Below, in pieces: positions 43,991 through 54,306 of a DNA stretch of 64,000 bases. A model generated the notes under the pieces. The model was not told the DNA's origin. It did not search any database and saw only the letters and a program-made list of their open reading frames with translations. How positions within the stretch are numbered: the first letter of the stretch is position 1; every line of letters begins with the position of its first letter. Source of the DNA: Desulfomicrobium macestii (GTDB lineage Bacteria; Desulfobacterota; Desulfovibrionia; Desulfovibrionales; Desulfomicrobiaceae); assembly GCF_014873765.1 (NCBI RefSeq), contig NZ_JADBGG010000024.1, positions 1 to 64,000 of the forward strand, in the 5' to 3' direction. Made by a program: the position numbers and the translations under genes.

Positions 43991-44575
43991 ATGGACATCA
44001 CGTGCACTCACTGCAAATCCAGTTTTGTGATACCGGACGACCGTATTCCTGAAACCAGAAAGTTCAAACTCAATTGTCCAAAGTGCAGAGAACCGATTGT
44101 CGTCGATCAGGAAAGCGAAAATGAAAAAATCGCCCCGCCTGAACATTTTCCGCATGATGCGACAGTGGCGTTTTTGTTTGTCAAGAACAGGAAACTCTCC
44201 GAGAGAATAGGCCTTTTCCTGAAATCGCGCGGCATTTTTGTTTCCGAAACCTCACTTATTCACGAGGCGTTGGATAAGGTTCGCATCAATTACTACAACA
44301 TCCTTATCCTTGAAGAATCGGAAGAAGCCAAGGCCATCCTGGGTGTTGTCAGGAAATGGAACGGATTGCGCCGCCGGGATGTCAACATCATTTTGGTCGA
44401 AGCCGACTGCAAGAGCCTGCATGCCAACGAAGCCTTTTTCAGAGGCGTAAATGCCGTTGTCAGCGCGAAAGACAGTGAAAGAATCGAAAACATTCTTGAC
44501 CTTGCTATGGGTGAATTCAAAAGCTATAGTGAGCCTTGGGCTGTTGCAGCACAAAGACTGCACATGAAAGGGTAG
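43991..44575 (+). CDS. zinc-ribbon protein with degenerate receiver-like domain
   Basis: 194 residues. Residues 1-40 are an MJ0042-type zinc ribbon (C-x2-C ... C-x2-C: 'CTHCKSS' and 'CPKCREP'). Residues 58-180 follow the alternating strand/helix order of a response-regulator receiver, but the strand-3 end is 'LILEESEE', so the phospho-accepting Asp seems replaced by Glu. Such pseudo-receivers usually act by protein contacts. It follows the PilU-like gene by 9 bp and may regulate the motor. Confidence 0.65.
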   Translation: MDITCTHCKSSFVIPDDRIPETRKFKLNCPKCREPIVVDQESENEKIAPPEHFPHDATVAFLFVKNRKLSERIGLFLKSRGIFVSETSLIHEALDKVRINYYNILILEESEEAKAILGVVRKWNGLRRRDVNIILVEADCKSLHANEAFFRGVNAVVSAKDSERIENILDLAMGEFKSYSEPWAVAAQRLHMKG

Positions 44576-44578
44576 TTC

Positions 44579-44860
44579 ATGATTCATGGTAAAAATCAGA
44601 TTTTTCTTTTTCTGCTGTGCATAATCAATATATTTCTTGTCTTCAAGATATTTGATGAAGACAGCGGATTGCCTGTTTATAATGATTTGAAAAACAAGAT
44701 AGAAAGTGTGCAAGAGAAAATTGACGGTGTCGATTTTCGGAACAGGGAAATCAGTTCTGAAATTCGCATTCTCAAGAAGAATGACCAATATGTAAACAGG
44801 TTGATCAAGCGCGAGCTTTTTTACGTCGCCGACAATGAACTGATGTACATCCTGAAATAA
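44579..44860 (+). CDS. FtsB/DivIC-like septum protein
   Basis: 93 residues with one membrane helix (about 7-24) followed by a coiled coil (about 35-70) and the short conserved end 'IKRELFYVADNELMYIL'. This layout is that of FtsB/DivIC septum-formation initiators, which act with FtsL and FtsQ in the divisome. It sits 3 bp after the zinc-ribbon gene and 1 bp before the TPR gene. Confidence 0.75.
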   Translation: MIHGKNQIFLFLLCIINIFLVFKIFDEDSGLPVYNDLKNKIESVQEKIDGVDFRNREISSEIRILKKNDQYVNRLIKRELFYVADNELMYILK

Positions 44861-44861
44861 T

Positions 44862-45614
44862 ATGAACGATACACTACACCTTTTCGACGAACTTCTAGAA
44901 CATGACTCGGGATCAAAGATTTTTTTTCCTTTGGCCCGGCTGTATCGGAAGCAAGGTCATACGCAACGAGCCATCGAGATTGTACAAAAAGGGATAGAGC
45001 ATCATCCTGACTATCTTGAAGCGCAGCTGTATCTGATTGAGCTCTTGAGCGAAGTCGGCGATACTTCGGCCGCTGAAAACAAGGCGTTTTCCGTGTTCTC
45101 CAAGCTGCTGTCCTATGAAAAATTCTGGGTGAGCCTCCGCGCACACTATGCAAAGTCCCAGCGCTCCGATTTGGCGTTGGCGTCTTTTCTGGTTGAACGA
45201 AACGCACGGGGTGAAGATGTCGATCTGCTCAAGCTCCTGACCTACGGCATAGGCCATTACACCGAACTGACCAGTTCGGACTCTCCAAGTGTCGAACCGG
45301 AACAGGATCTTGATGCCGAAGAAGTCGCCCAAATTTGTCTCAATTCCGGAATAAAGACGAAAACCATGGCCAAACTCCTGGTGGCCCAGGGGGAATTCGC
45401 GCAGGCCATAAAAATTTACGATGACCTGCTGGAAGGGGTGGTCAACGAGGAAGAGCGGAAGGAGTTGAGCGCACTGCGCGCCAACGCACACAAGGAATTG
45501 GGCAGCGTGCCCGATCCGGCGGTCGAAAAAAACAACAAACTTTTTTTTGTGCTCAACACCCTGGCGGATCGTCTTGAACAAAAATCCAATCCGCAATCCC
45601 TGAATGGCGATTGA
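44862..45614 (+). CDS. TPR protein
   Basis: 250 residues, cytoplasmic as there is no signal peptide. Two or three tetratricopeptide repeats are visible near the start ('FPLARLYRKQGHTQRAIEIVQKGIEHHPDYLEA', described here by its A/G/Y/P spacing) and one near 170-205. A central acidic part separates them. It starts one base after the FtsB-like gene, which suggests a role in the same motility or division unit. Confidence 0.72.
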   Translation: MNDTLHLFDELLEHDSGSKIFFPLARLYRKQGHTQRAIEIVQKGIEHHPDYLEAQLYLIELLSEVGDTSAAENKAFSVFSKLLSYEKFWVSLRAHYAKSQRSDLALASFLVERNARGEDVDLLKLLTYGIGHYTELTSSDSPSVEPEQDLDAEEVAQICLNSGIKTKTMAKLLVAQGEFAQAIKIYDDLLEGVVNEEERKELSALRANAHKELGSVPDPAVEKNNKLFFVLNTLADRLEQKSNPQSLNGD

Positions 45615-45745
45615 AACTTCACGGCGAAATTCCCTCTTGATTCTTTTTTGTCGCAACTATAGGTCCTTATAAATTTTCATTTTTTACATGAGTTTGCCTT
45701 TTTTGGTACTTTCTTATTCAATTCCAATCGATTCCGAGAGACTCC

Positions 45746-46438
45746 ATGAAATTTATCATTCCAATCCTTGCGTTGCTTTTACTTGTAGCGTGCAAACCTG
45801 TTAAGGTTACGCAGCAATATTACAACGAATACGTTAATCCGGTAGCAAGTATTGATTACGAAGACACACTTTCTGCTGATATTCCTGCAGAATTTCTGGA
45901 TGATTATTATACTGTTGACAGTAAAATTGTTCGGCTGGCAAACCAGCTCGATCTTTTTGATTCACGAGTGGATGAAAATTGGATTGAATATCAAAAATCT
46001 ATTCAGCCGTGGATCAAGAATGTCGCGGTTCTGGATCAGGATCAGCTTTTTATTTCCGGTGATGACGCACTTGGCTTCGATCCGGCGATCCGCACTATAC
46101 TGGCTGACTTCAGTCCTGAGAAGAGCAGGGTTTTTGTATTTAAAGACAATCGACAATTCTTTATCCATCTTTACTCAACGCCTGACGGGCAATACAAGAC
46201 GACAGTCGTTGAAGTCGATATGAACGCTCTCGCGGTTGAAATACCTGACAACCGAACCGTGATCGCCGTTGACGACCAGATTTGCGGACCAGCAATCGTC
46301 AATTTTTCCGAAGCATGCATAAATTTGAGAAATTCATCCAAGTATTCAGGAAGTATTGAGATTAATGACAAACAGTGGTATTGGATCAGAAGCATGGGTT
46401 CTGATAATCTTGTATATTTACATCTCAATCAAGAGTAA
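45746..46438 (+). CDS. hypothetical lipoprotein
   Basis: 230 residues with a lipoprotein signal (lipobox LLVAC, acylated Cys16). The mature part is acidic, AT-richer than its neighbours, and I recognise no domain. It ends with several Trp/Tyr-rich strands. It lies just upstream of fbp (5-bp spacing), so the two may be co-transcribed, but a shared function is not obvious. Confidence 0.65.
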   Translation: MKFIIPILALLLLVACKPVKVTQQYYNEYVNPVASIDYEDTLSADIPAEFLDDYYTVDSKIVRLANQLDLFDSRVDENWIEYQKSIQPWIKNVAVLDQDQLFISGDDALGFDPAIRTILADFSPEKSRVFVFKDNRQFFIHLYSTPDGQYKTTVVEVDMNALAVEIPDNRTVIAVDDQICGPAIVNFSEACINLRNSSKYSGSIEINDKQWYWIRSMGSDNLVYLHLNQE

Positions 46439-46443
46439 TAAGC

Positions 46444-47460
46444 ATGCGCCAAGTAACAGTTGTCGAACATTTGCTCCTGCGTCAAAAAGAGAGGCCAATG
46501 GCCTCCGGTCGTTTCACCAGATTGCTGACCGAACTGATCCTGTCCGCGAAGATCATCGATCGCGAAGTTTCCAAGGCTGGTCTGCTTGATGTTCTCGGCG
46601 TTACCGGGGAAGTGAACGTACAGGGAGAAATCGTCCAGAAGTTGGATGATTTCGCCAACCGTGTCATCATCAGAAGAATGGAACGGGCCGGCGTGCTTTG
46701 CGCCATGGTATCGGAGGAAAACGCTGATTTTATTCCGATCCCCCGCCAGTACCCCGTCGGCGACTACATCCTGATCTTTGATCCACTGGACGGTTCGGCC
46801 AACATCGACGCCAATGTCAGCATCGGGACCATTTTCAGCATTTATCGCCGGACGTCCTTCGATCAGCAGGCCGTCAGCGTCGGAGACCTGCTCCAGAAGG
46901 GCTCCATGCAGGTCGCGGCCGGGTACATCATCTACGGTTCCTCGACGATGATGGTCTATACCGCCGGAAACGGTGTTCACGGGTTCACTCTTGATCCCAG
47001 CGTGGGCGAGTTCCTGCTCTCGCACCCGGACATAAAAATTCCGGAACGGGGAAGAATCTACTCCGTCAACGAAGGGTATTTTTCCTATTGGGACGAGCCC
47101 ACAAAAAATATCGTGAATTATTTCAAGTCCAATGACAGCGCTACTGGCCGTCCTTACAGCTCGCGCTATATCGGCTCCCTGGTTTCCGATTTCCACCGAA
47201 ATCTGATTTACGGCGGCATTTTCATGTATCCCGCCGACTCGCGTGATTTGCGCAAGCCTTCAGGCAAGCTGCGACTCATGTGCGAAGCCGCGCCCATGGC
47301 CATGATCGCCGAGCAGGCCGGCGGCCTCGCGACGGACGGAATCCGCCGCATCCTGGACATCGAGCCTCAGGAACTGCATCAGCGCGTACCCTTGTTCATA
47401 GGATCCAAGCAAGACGTCGAGGTTGTCCTCAAGTTCTATGCAGACGCCGCCAAAAGCTAG
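46444..47460 (+). CDS. fbp: fructose-1,6-bisphosphatase, class I
   Basis: 338 residues. The metal-binding '[19 protein letters not shown]' and the earlier 'VSEENADF' are class I signatures, and the late '[21 protein letters not shown]' is conserved as well. The enzyme drives gluconeogenesis by removing the C1 phosphate. It starts just after the lipoprotein gene. Confidence 0.94.
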   Translation: MRQVTVVEHLLLRQKERPMASGRFTRLLTELILSAKIIDREVSKAGLLDVLGVTGEVNVQGEIVQKLDDFANRVIIRRMERAGVLCAMVSEENADFIPIPRQYPVGDYILIFDPLDGSANIDANVSIGTIFSIYRRTSFDQQAVSVGDLLQKGSMQVAAGYIIYGSSTMMVYTAGNGVHGFTLDPSVGEFLLSHPDIKIPERGRIYSVNEGYFSYWDEPTKNIVNYFKSNDSATGRPYSSRYIGSLVSDFHRNLIYGGIFMYPADSRDLRKPSGKLRLMCEAAPMAMIAEQAGGLATDGIRRILDIEPQELHQRVPLFIGSKQDVEVVLKFYADAAKS

Positions 47461-47504
47461 GAATTCACTTTGTCCCCAGCATCTCTTGAAAACATGTGCA
47501 GAAG

Positions 47505-48575
47505 ATGATCTGTCTTGGCATTGAAACCTCCTGTGACGAGACTTCCGTCGCGCTTTGGCAAGACGGACATCTCATCACCGATCTCGTGCACACGCAGATT
47601 CCCATGCATTCGGTTTTTGGCGGAGTCGTGCCGGAACTGGCCTCGCGGGAACACCTGCGCCTGCTGGACGGGCTTGTCTCCTCGGTGCTTCAAAGCGCGG
47701 ATCGGTCAGCGGGGCAGGGTATCGACCTCATCGCGGTCACTCGCGGACCGGGCCTGCTGGGCGCGCTTCTGGTCGGCATCTCCTATGCCAAGTCGTTGTC
47801 CTTGTCGCTCGGGATTCCGATCATAGGGGTCAATCACCTCCATGCGCATCTGCTGGCCTGCGATTTTACCGATGCCATCGAGTACCCAGCCCTTGGCGTT
47901 CTCGTTTCCGGGGGGCATACGCACATCTACGAAATGCCCGCTCCCTGCGAATTCAACCTGCTTGGAAAGACGCTTGATGATGCCGCGGGCGAGGCGTTCG
48001 ACAAGATTGCCAAGGTTTTGAATCTTCCCTATCCAGGGGGGAAATACATAGACATTCTGGCCGGGCACGGCACTGCGGATCCGCGTCTTTTTTCAAAGCC
48101 GTATCTGCACAACGACAACTGTGATTTCAGTTTCAGCGGTCTGAAGACGGCGGTTGCGCAATATGTGCATAAAAAATCATTTGCCGCCATTGACTATGCC
48201 TCCTTTGACGTGGAAAGCATCCCTCAGGAAATCAAGGACCTTTGCGCCACGGTGAACGAGACGATCGTCGAGACCCTGCTTGAGAAGACCAGACGGGCCG
48301 TGGCGCGCTGTCAAGAGGTCAAAACCCTGTGCCTGGCCGGCGGGGTGGCTGCCAACAGCCATCTTCGGCAAAGATTTTCTACGTTTGCGCGCGACCGGGG
48401 ATTCAAATTTTTAGCTCCCGCGCAAAACTATTGTGGTGATAATGCGGCTATGATAGCGTACGCAGGAGTTCAGTGGGCGAATAGAGGTCTCATGAGTTCC
48501 ATGGATTTTGAGGCCATCCCACGGGGAAAGATTGTTCCCAATGATTTTATTGTAAACCCTTTCTTCAAGGAGTGA
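47505..48575 (+). CDS. tsaD: tRNA threonylcarbamoyladenosine transferase TsaD
   Basis: 356 residues from ATG 47505; a GTG three codons upstream (47496) is possible. The start 'ICLGIETSCDETSVAL', the metal-binding 'NHLHAHLLA' and the late 'LCLAGGVAANSHLRQRF' are diagnostic. With TsaB and TsaE it adds the threonylcarbamoyl group to A37 of ANN-decoding tRNAs. It lies 4 bp before trxA. Confidence 0.94.
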   Translation: MICLGIETSCDETSVALWQDGHLITDLVHTQIPMHSVFGGVVPELASREHLRLLDGLVSSVLQSADRSAGQGIDLIAVTRGPGLLGALLVGISYAKSLSLSLGIPIIGVNHLHAHLLACDFTDAIEYPALGVLVSGGHTHIYEMPAPCEFNLLGKTLDDAAGEAFDKIAKVLNLPYPGGKYIDILAGHGTADPRLFSKPYLHNDNCDFSFSGLKTAVAQYVHKKSFAAIDYASFDVESIPQEIKDLCATVNETIVETLLEKTRRAVARCQEVKTLCLAGGVAANSHLRQRFSTFARDRGFKFLAPAQNYCGDNAAMIAYAGVQWANRGLMSSMDFEAIPRGKIVPNDFIVNPFFKE

Positions 48576-48578
48576 ATA

Positions 48579-48899
48579 ATGGCTGCACAAGTGAACGATG
48601 CCGGATTTGAAGCGGAAGTTTTGAAAGGTGATCTTCCTGTATTGGTGGATTTTTGGGCACCGTGGTGCGGACCGTGCAGGGCCATTGCTCCCGTGATTGA
48701 AGAACTGACCCAGGAATTCGAGGGCAAGGTCAAGATCGTCAAGATGAATGTCGACGAAAATCCCGGTACACCGAGCAAGTACGGAATCCGCGCCATCCCG
48801 ACCTTGATCCTTTTCAAGAACGGAGAAGTCGTGGAGCAGGTCACAGGCGCTGTGTCCAAGGCCAGCCTGAAGCAGATGCTCAGTGACAAGGCTCTCTAA
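48579..48899 (+). CDS. trxA: thioredoxin
   Basis: 106 residues with the active site WCGPC at 29-33, a buried Asp in 'VDFWAPW', and the cis-proline segment 'AIPTLILF'. It reduces protein disulfides in the cytoplasm. It ends in a terminator 30 bp later. Confidence 0.95.
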   Translation: MAAQVNDAGFEAEVLKGDLPVLVDFWAPWCGPCRAIAPVIEELTQEFEGKVKIVKMNVDENPGTPSKYGIRAIPTLILFKNGEVVEQVTGAVSKASLKQMLSDKAL

Positions 48900-48927
48900 T
48901 TGTTGTTGATCCTTGAGATTGTCTGAT

Positions 48928-48968
48928 GAGGGTGGCTGCGAAAGCGTAGTGGTCACCCTTCCTTTTTT
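48928..48968 (+). terminator. rho-independent terminator after trxA
   Basis: GAGGGTGGC (48928-48936) pairs, with two G-U pairs, to GTCACCCTT (48952-48960), followed by TTTTTT at 48963-48968. Confidence 0.75.
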
Positions 48969-49059
48969 GTGTTGAGTTTGGTGCATTTCGCCGACGATCA
49001 GCTAAATGGCATTCAATCTCGTCCCATCACTTCCATTTACCGTGAGCCAGGTAATTGTA

Positions 49060-49773
49060 ATGCGTAACTATTTGATTCTTTTTTCTTTTGTCCTGCTTTT
49101 AAACGGGTGTGGAGCCATTGACTATTACTTCTTGACTCCGCCTGAAGACACCGCCCAGGAGCTTTACGAGAATGCTCGTGGCTTCATGCAAGACAAGGAA
49201 TATGTTGAAGCCATTGATTCCTTGACCAAACTCAATGACAGATACCCGTTCAGCCCTTACGCCACGGAAGCCAGACTCATGCTTGGCGATGCGTATGCCC
49301 TTGATGCGCAGTATCTGGAAGCCGTCGATGCATACGAAGAATTCCTGAACATGCATCCACGCCATGAGTCCATCGATTACGTTCTGTTTCAGATTGGCGT
49401 GAACAAATACAAATCACATCGATCCATCGACCTGCCGCATACGCAACTCGGTGAAGCTGTCGAGTCTTTCAGAAGACTTGTGAATGCATATCCCGACAGT
49501 GCTTATCGAGACCAAGCACTAGAATATATAGTCAAATGCAGAAAGCTGATGGCCGAACATGAAATGTTCGTGGCTGATTTTTATTTCAAGTCCGGCTCGT
49601 ACAATGCGGCATGGACACGTTACGCATACATCATCGAGAATTTTTCTGAACTGAGTGAAATCGTGCAGCTGGCCAAAACAAAAGCCAAAGTGGCTTATTA
49701 CTACGCGCAGGAGCAGGATAACGACACCAAGCGCCATCCGAGCAAGCTCAAGCAATATTTTGACTGGCTTTGA
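49060..49773 (+). CDS. bamD: outer-membrane assembly lipoprotein BamD
   Basis: 237 residues from ATG 49060, which begins a clean lipoprotein signal ('LLLNGC', Cys17); an upstream in-frame ATG at 49006 would spoil it. The mature part is a chain of TPR-like repeats with the BamD/YfiO features 'YPFSPYATEARLMLGDAY' and 'AYPDSAYRDQALEYI'. BamD works with BamA to insert outer-membrane proteins. Confidence 0.9.
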   Translation: MRNYLILFSFVLLLNGCGAIDYYFLTPPEDTAQELYENARGFMQDKEYVEAIDSLTKLNDRYPFSPYATEARLMLGDAYALDAQYLEAVDAYEEFLNMHPRHESIDYVLFQIGVNKYKSHRSIDLPHTQLGEAVESFRRLVNAYPDSAYRDQALEYIVKCRKLMAEHEMFVADFYFKSGSYNAAWTRYAYIIENFSELSEIVQLAKTKAKVAYYYAQEQDNDTKRHPSKLKQYFDWL

Positions 49774-49803
49774 TTTGGCTGCGGCCGTTATTTGAATTAT
49801 ATT

Positions 49804-49829
49804 GGGGCGTCTGAGACGCCCCTTTTTTT
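49804..49829 (+). terminator. rho-independent terminator after bamD
   Basis: The perfect palindrome GGGGCGTCTGAGACGCCCC (49804-49822) is followed by seven T. Confidence 0.9.
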
Positions 49830-49873
49830 ATTCCAAGCACGCCTGGCGTTTCAACTTCGATTGCGCTTATCCC

Positions 49874-50689
49874 TCAAATAAACAGCTCGGGTTCGCGACG
49901 CTCGGCAAATTTTTCATGCAGGGTGCGCCCAAGTTCCAAAATTCTTGGATGGACCATGACCCTGGCTCCAGTCGGACAGACGCGGACGCAAGCGCAGCAG
50001 CGCAGGCACGCCATCTTGTCGGTTTCCACGGTGTCGCTAGTCAGGGTGATGGCGTTGGAGGGACAGGACCTGACGCAATCGCCGCAGAGAACGCATGTGT
50101 CGGCGTCGGTCTCGGGTGAGATCGGGGCAGGCTGGACCCCTTCGCGATACGGAAAATTTCCCGGTACCTCCAGCATCTGGGTGTTGCCGTCGCCGTCCCC
50201 ACCTTCGAGCATTTTTTCCCGCACGCTTCTTCCAAAGCTCAGCGCCTTCTCCAGATCGATCTTGTCCGGTCGTCCGTGACCCACAGGAAGATCCGTCGTA
50301 GAAAAGGAATGTTCCCCCACGAAGGCCGCTGCCGCGACCGGCACAAACCCCAGTTCCACGGCCAGATCCCGAAGCTCCAGCAGGGCGTCTTCGTAGGCCC
50401 TGTTCCCGTAGACGACCACAAGCACCGCCTTGCGTCCTTTTCCCTCTACGGAAGCGCGCAGTCTTTCCACTGCCAGAGCGGGAATTCGTCCTGCATGAAC
50501 CGGCATTCCGATGAGCGCGATCTCGCCGTCTTCGATCCGGGCCCCCAAAGAAGATTTCCCTGAGCCAGGATACGTCAAATCCAGTTGCGTACAGGTTTCG
50601 GGCGCAAGGCCCGATGCTATGGATTCCAGGATCTTTCTGGTGGTCCCCGTCGGGGAAAACAGAATTTGCTGCGCGTCGAATTTATGCAT
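49874..50689 (-). CDS. flavodoxin-ferredoxin fusion (EFR1-type)
   Basis: 271 residues from ATG 50689 (GGAG upstream). Residues 1-165 are a flavodoxin-like domain with the FMN loop 'FSPTGTTRKI'. Residues 195-245 hold two [4Fe-4S] motifs: 'CVLCGDCVRSCP' and 'CLRCCACVRVCP'. EFR1-family proteins are predicted redox carriers in anaerobes. It stands alone, between bamD and a chemotaxis receptor that is transcribed away from it. Confidence 0.88.
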   Translation of the reverse strand: MHKFDAQQILFSPTGTTRKILESIASGLAPETCTQLDLTYPGSGKSSLGARIEDGEIALIGMPVHAGRIPALAVERLRASVEGKGRKAVLVVVYGNRAYEDALLELRDLAVELGFVPVAAAAFVGEHSFSTTDLPVGHGRPDKIDLEKALSFGRSVREKMLEGGDGDGNTQMLEVPGNFPYREGVQPAPISPETDADTCVLCGDCVRSCPSNAITLTSDTVETDKMACLRCCACVRVCPTGARVMVHPRILELGRTLHEKFAERREPELFI

Positions 50690-50937
50690 GTCTTGCTGCT
50701 CCGGTTTATATTCGAGAATTTTTACCCTGGCGGTGGTCCGCAAGGATCATTGTTGAAAATTTGATCTGCATTATCCGAATTCTTTCCGTCTCTGGCTTAC
50801 GGGCGAGTTCGTCACACTCCTGTCACCATCCTGTCATCCGTTTTTGACATTTTCAACGCACAAGACAGCAACGTCGGTGATAGACAATTCTTCAAAATAT
50901 CCATTTCAAACATCATCTTATTCAAGGTGCGATACTT

Positions 50938-52983
50938 ATGGGAAAAAATCTCGGATTTCAGATCAAGCTTTCTGTCGTCACCATAGCCATCGTTCTTGTG
51001 ACAGTTCTATGTCTGTCCCTGTCGCAGATATTCATGACGAGAAATGACGTCTTGCGTCAAGGACGTGATGGGCTTTTCAGCATCTCTTCCACGTTGGTGG
51101 AATCAGTGGCCTTGCAGCATGCTCTCATGCAAAAAAAGATCATCATCGATCGGGATATCATGAAAACCCAGTTCGAATTGGGTGGTTTTCCTGTTCCTGA
51201 AGTGCTCATGGATGCCGAACTTGATCTAGTGAATCAGGAAGGCGGAGAGTCCAGCAAGTCAATCATTCCCGCCATGAAGCACGGGTCAGTCTATCTGCAT
51301 GAGGATGATGCCGTGATGCGCAAGGTCGCCCAGTTCACCGGTGGAGTGGCCTCGGTGCTGCAAGTTCACGAGGGCAAGCTGGTGCGCATTTCAACATCCC
51401 TTGAATCTGTATTGCCGTTCTGGGGCAAGGGTTCTTTCATCGGGGAGGATTCCGAGATCCAGAAGGCGGTCCTGTCCAATCAAAGCTGGGAAGGCATCGT
51501 CTGGCTGGGAGGGTCGTGGCGCATGGCGGCCTACGTTCCCTTCACGGATTTGAACGAAGGCAAGGTACTCGGGGCCCTGGAAATTACGCATCCTTTGATC
51601 AGTGACGCCTTTGCGGATTTCGTGCGCAATGTCCGTGTCGATGGACACGGCGGGACGCTCGCCTTTGATGCTCTCGGGCGAGACATCATCTCCTTGCCCG
51701 AGGAGGGCGAAGTAGCCGCGGGCATCCGTGAGGCCAAGGCAAACAACGGGCATGCTGCCTTTGTCATGCAGGATGGAAGACATCTGGAAGTCGCCCTGCA
51801 GACCTTCGAGCCCTGGAATCTGACTTTTGCGACCTGGGTCGCGACAGAGGACCTCATGGACGGGGTCAATGCGCGGCTGATCAAAAATTCTCTGATCAGC
51901 CTGATTCTGCCGCTGGCCTTGTCCGTGATCCTGATCTGCATCGCGGGGCGTGTTCTGCTGGCTCCGGTGCGGCGCATGGCCATGCTTGCCGACGAGGTGG
52001 CCGCCGGCAATTACACGGCAACCATCGTCTACCCGGCTCGGGACGAGATAGGGCACCTGGCCGATTCCCTTAACTCCATGGTCGCCAAGAGCAGGGAGAT
52101 GCTCGCGGAAATCGTCACGGCCACCGGCTCTCTGTCCGGTGCGTCCTCGGAGCTTGACGCCTTGTCAACCGGCCTGACCGACAATTCCGCCGGAACCACG
52201 CGTAGGGCCGAAGCCGTAAACAGCTCGGCCAAGTCCGTGAGCGAAAACATGCATTCCGTATCTGCCGCCATGGAGCAGGCCACGGTCAACGTCGGCAGCG
52301 TGGCCGCATCCACGACCGAACTGGCCGCGACCATTCAGGGCGTGGCCCAGAGCGCCGAACTGGCCAAGCGCACAACCTCGGACGCCGTGGTCAAGGCCGC
52401 GGAAACCACTCGCCACATGGACCAGCTGGGCAAGGCCGCCAATGAAATAGGCTCCGTGACGGCAAGCATCGCGGCCATTTCCTCCCAGACCAACCTGCTG
52501 GCCTTGAACGCCACCATCGAGGCCGCCAGGGCCGGGGCCGCAGGGCGCGGCTTCGCCGTGGTCGCCGGAGAAATCAAGGAGCTATCCCAGCAGACCGCGG
52601 CCGCCACGGAAAACATCCGCCGAACGGTCGCGGCCATCCAGAAGGTGACCACCGTCACCGCCAGCGAAATCGCGGAGATCATATCCGTCATCGAGGACAT
52701 GAACGACATCGTCATCTCCATATCGGAAGCCATGGAGGAGCAGGCCGTAATGACCAGAGACATCTCCGAGAACGTGAACCAGGCCGCCCGGGGCATCGCT
52801 GAAATCAATTCCAACGTCACGTCGAGTTCCGTCATGACCAGGGAAATCAGCGCTGAGATCGAGCTGGTTCTGGATTCCTCCACCGCCATGCAGGACGAGA
52901 GCAGGATGGTGCTGCGCAGCGCCGGAGGGCTGGCCGACCTGTCCTCGCATCTGGAGAAGCTGGTCAGCCGATTCAGGTTCTGA
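50938..52983 (+). CDS. methyl-accepting chemotaxis protein
   Basis: 681 residues: membrane helix 1 (about 12-32), a periplasmic Cache-type sensor (about 35-318), helix 2 (about 322-343), a HAMP domain (about 345-398) and the signalling domain. The highly conserved hairpin tip 'ISSQTNLLALNATIEAARAG' lies near residue 515. It transmits ligand binding to CheA/CheW. Unlike many receptors it lacks a C-terminal CheR-docking pentapeptide, ending in 'SRFRF'. No che genes are adjacent. Confidence 0.93.
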   Translation: MGKNLGFQIKLSVVTIAIVLVTVLCLSLSQIFMTRNDVLRQGRDGLFSISSTLVESVALQHALMQKKIIIDRDIMKTQFELGGFPVPEVLMDAELDLVNQEGGESSKSIIPAMKHGSVYLHEDDAVMRKVAQFTGGVASVLQVHEGKLVRISTSLESVLPFWGKGSFIGEDSEIQKAVLSNQSWEGIVWLGGSWRMAAYVPFTDLNEGKVLGALEITHPLISDAFADFVRNVRVDGHGGTLAFDALGRDIISLPEEGEVAAGIREAKANNGHAAFVMQDGRHLEVALQTFEPWNLTFATWVATEDLMDGVNARLIKNSLISLILPLALSVILICIAGRVLLAPVRRMAMLADEVAAGNYTATIVYPARDEIGHLADSLNSMVAKSREMLAEIVTATGSLSGASSELDALSTGLTDNSAGTTRRAEAVNSSAKSVSENMHSVSAAMEQATVNVGSVAASTTELAATIQGVAQSAELAKRTTSDAVVKAAETTRHMDQLGKAANEIGSVTASIAAISSQTNLLALNATIEAARAGAAGRGFAVVAGEIKELSQQTAAATENIRRTVAAIQKVTTVTASEIAEIISVIEDMNDIVISISEAMEEQAVMTRDISENVNQAARGIAEINSNVTSSSVMTREISAEIELVLDSSTAMQDESRMVLRSAGGLADLSSHLEKLVSRFRF

Positions 52984-54132
52984 TCAGTCGGCAGGCTCAA
53001 GGTGCAGCAGCTGGCCGGGATCGTGGTCCGTGAGCAGCCACAGGTTGCCGTCCGGGCCCTGGCGCACGTCGCGGATGCGCAGTCGCAGGTTTTCAAGGAG
53101 CCGTTCCTCTTCGATCACAACCTCTCCGGCCAGCTTCAGCCGCGCGAGGTGGCGGTGGGAGAGGGCGCCGACGAAAAGGTCTCCTTTCCATGCGGGAAAG
53201 GCTTCGCCCGTGTAAAAAGTCATGCCCGACGGGGCGATGGATGGAGTCCAGTGATGCAACGGGTCAGCCATGCCGGGCATGTGCTTGAGCCCCTCCCCGA
53301 TGGTGAAACCGGTGTAGTCGATGCCCAGGGTGACGACAGGCCAGCCGTAATTGATACCGGGACGGATGATGTTGATCTCGTCCCCGCCCTTGGGGCCGTG
53401 CTCGTGGGTCCAGATTTCTCCGGTTTGCGGATGCACGGTCATGCCTTGGGGATTGCGGTGTCCGTAGCTGTATATTTCCGACCATGCGCCGAGTTCGCCA
53501 ACGAAAGGGTTGTCCTCGGGGACGCGCCCGTCTTCATGGATACGGATGATTTTTCCGGCATGGTCATCCAGCTTTTGCGCGCGCTGCATTTGCCCCCGGT
53601 CGCCCACGCTGATGTAGAGATGGCCCTGGCCGTCAAAGCTCAGTCGTGATCCGAAGTGCACCCTGCCCGAAGAGGCGGGTTCAGCCCTGAAGAGAACCTC
53701 AACGTCTTTGAGCGTATCGTCCTCAAGCCTTCCCCGGGCCACGTGCGTGGTCACATCGCCATTTAAATTCCCGGAATAACTGAAATAGAGCAGACGGTTT
53801 TTTGCAAAATCCGGATGTGGAAGAAGGTCAAGCAGGCCGCCCTGTCCCCGCACCCGAATCTGGGGCAGGCCCTGAACCGCTTCTTCCAGGAGGACTCCAT
53901 CCCGGACGATGCGCAACCGTCCTGGGCGTTCGCTGATCAGCATATCGCCGTCGGGGAGAAAGGCCAGGCTCCACGGATGCTCCAGTCCGCTGGCCACGGC
54001 CGTGACGCGAAAACGGTGATGCTTGGATGAAAACTCTTCGGCCTGCGCCGACATGCCGATGCCGGAAAGCAGCGTCATGGCGCAGATTATGAGGATCACA
54101 CCGCTGATGCGTGCGGACGCGCTGATTTTCAT
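52984..54132 (-). CDS. PQQ-type soluble aldose dehydrogenase
   Basis: 382 residues with a signal peptide (about 1-31). A six-bladed beta-propeller of the glucose/sorbosone dehydrogenase family follows, with 'GLEHPWSLAFLPDGDMLISERPGRL' at the start and 'HGPKGGDEINIIRPGINYGWP' near the middle, a segment that lines the PQQ and substrate site. It should oxidise sugars in the periplasm. It converges with the chemotaxis receptor, their ends touching. Confidence 0.9.
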   Translation of the reverse strand: MKISASARISGVILIICAMTLLSGIGMSAQAEEFSSKHHRFRVTAVASGLEHPWSLAFLPDGDMLISERPGRLRIVRDGVLLEEAVQGLPQIRVRGQGGLLDLLPHPDFAKNRLLYFSYSGNLNGDVTTHVARGRLEDDTLKDVEVLFRAEPASSGRVHFGSRLSFDGQGHLYISVGDRGQMQRAQKLDDHAGKIIRIHEDGRVPEDNPFVGELGAWSEIYSYGHRNPQGMTVHPQTGEIWTHEHGPKGGDEINIIRPGINYGWPVVTLGIDYTGFTIGEGLKHMPGMADPLHHWTPSIAPSGMTFYTGEAFPAWKGDLFVGALSHRHLARLKLAGEVVIEEERLLENLRLRIRDVRQGPDGNLWLLTDHDPGQLLHLEPAD

Positions 54133-54306
54133 GGTACCTCCCTTGGACTGGTCCTTGTCTGAAACAAAAGTTCCGTGTTGCGGATAAGATCCGAAACCTC
54201 AAGCGTCACATTAGGTATTGCCACGTGCGCTGGAATAAACGAATCCGGCTTTCATGACAAAATCGTCTGACGATGCTTGCCCGCATAACAGACAATTCGC
54301 CTGCAA

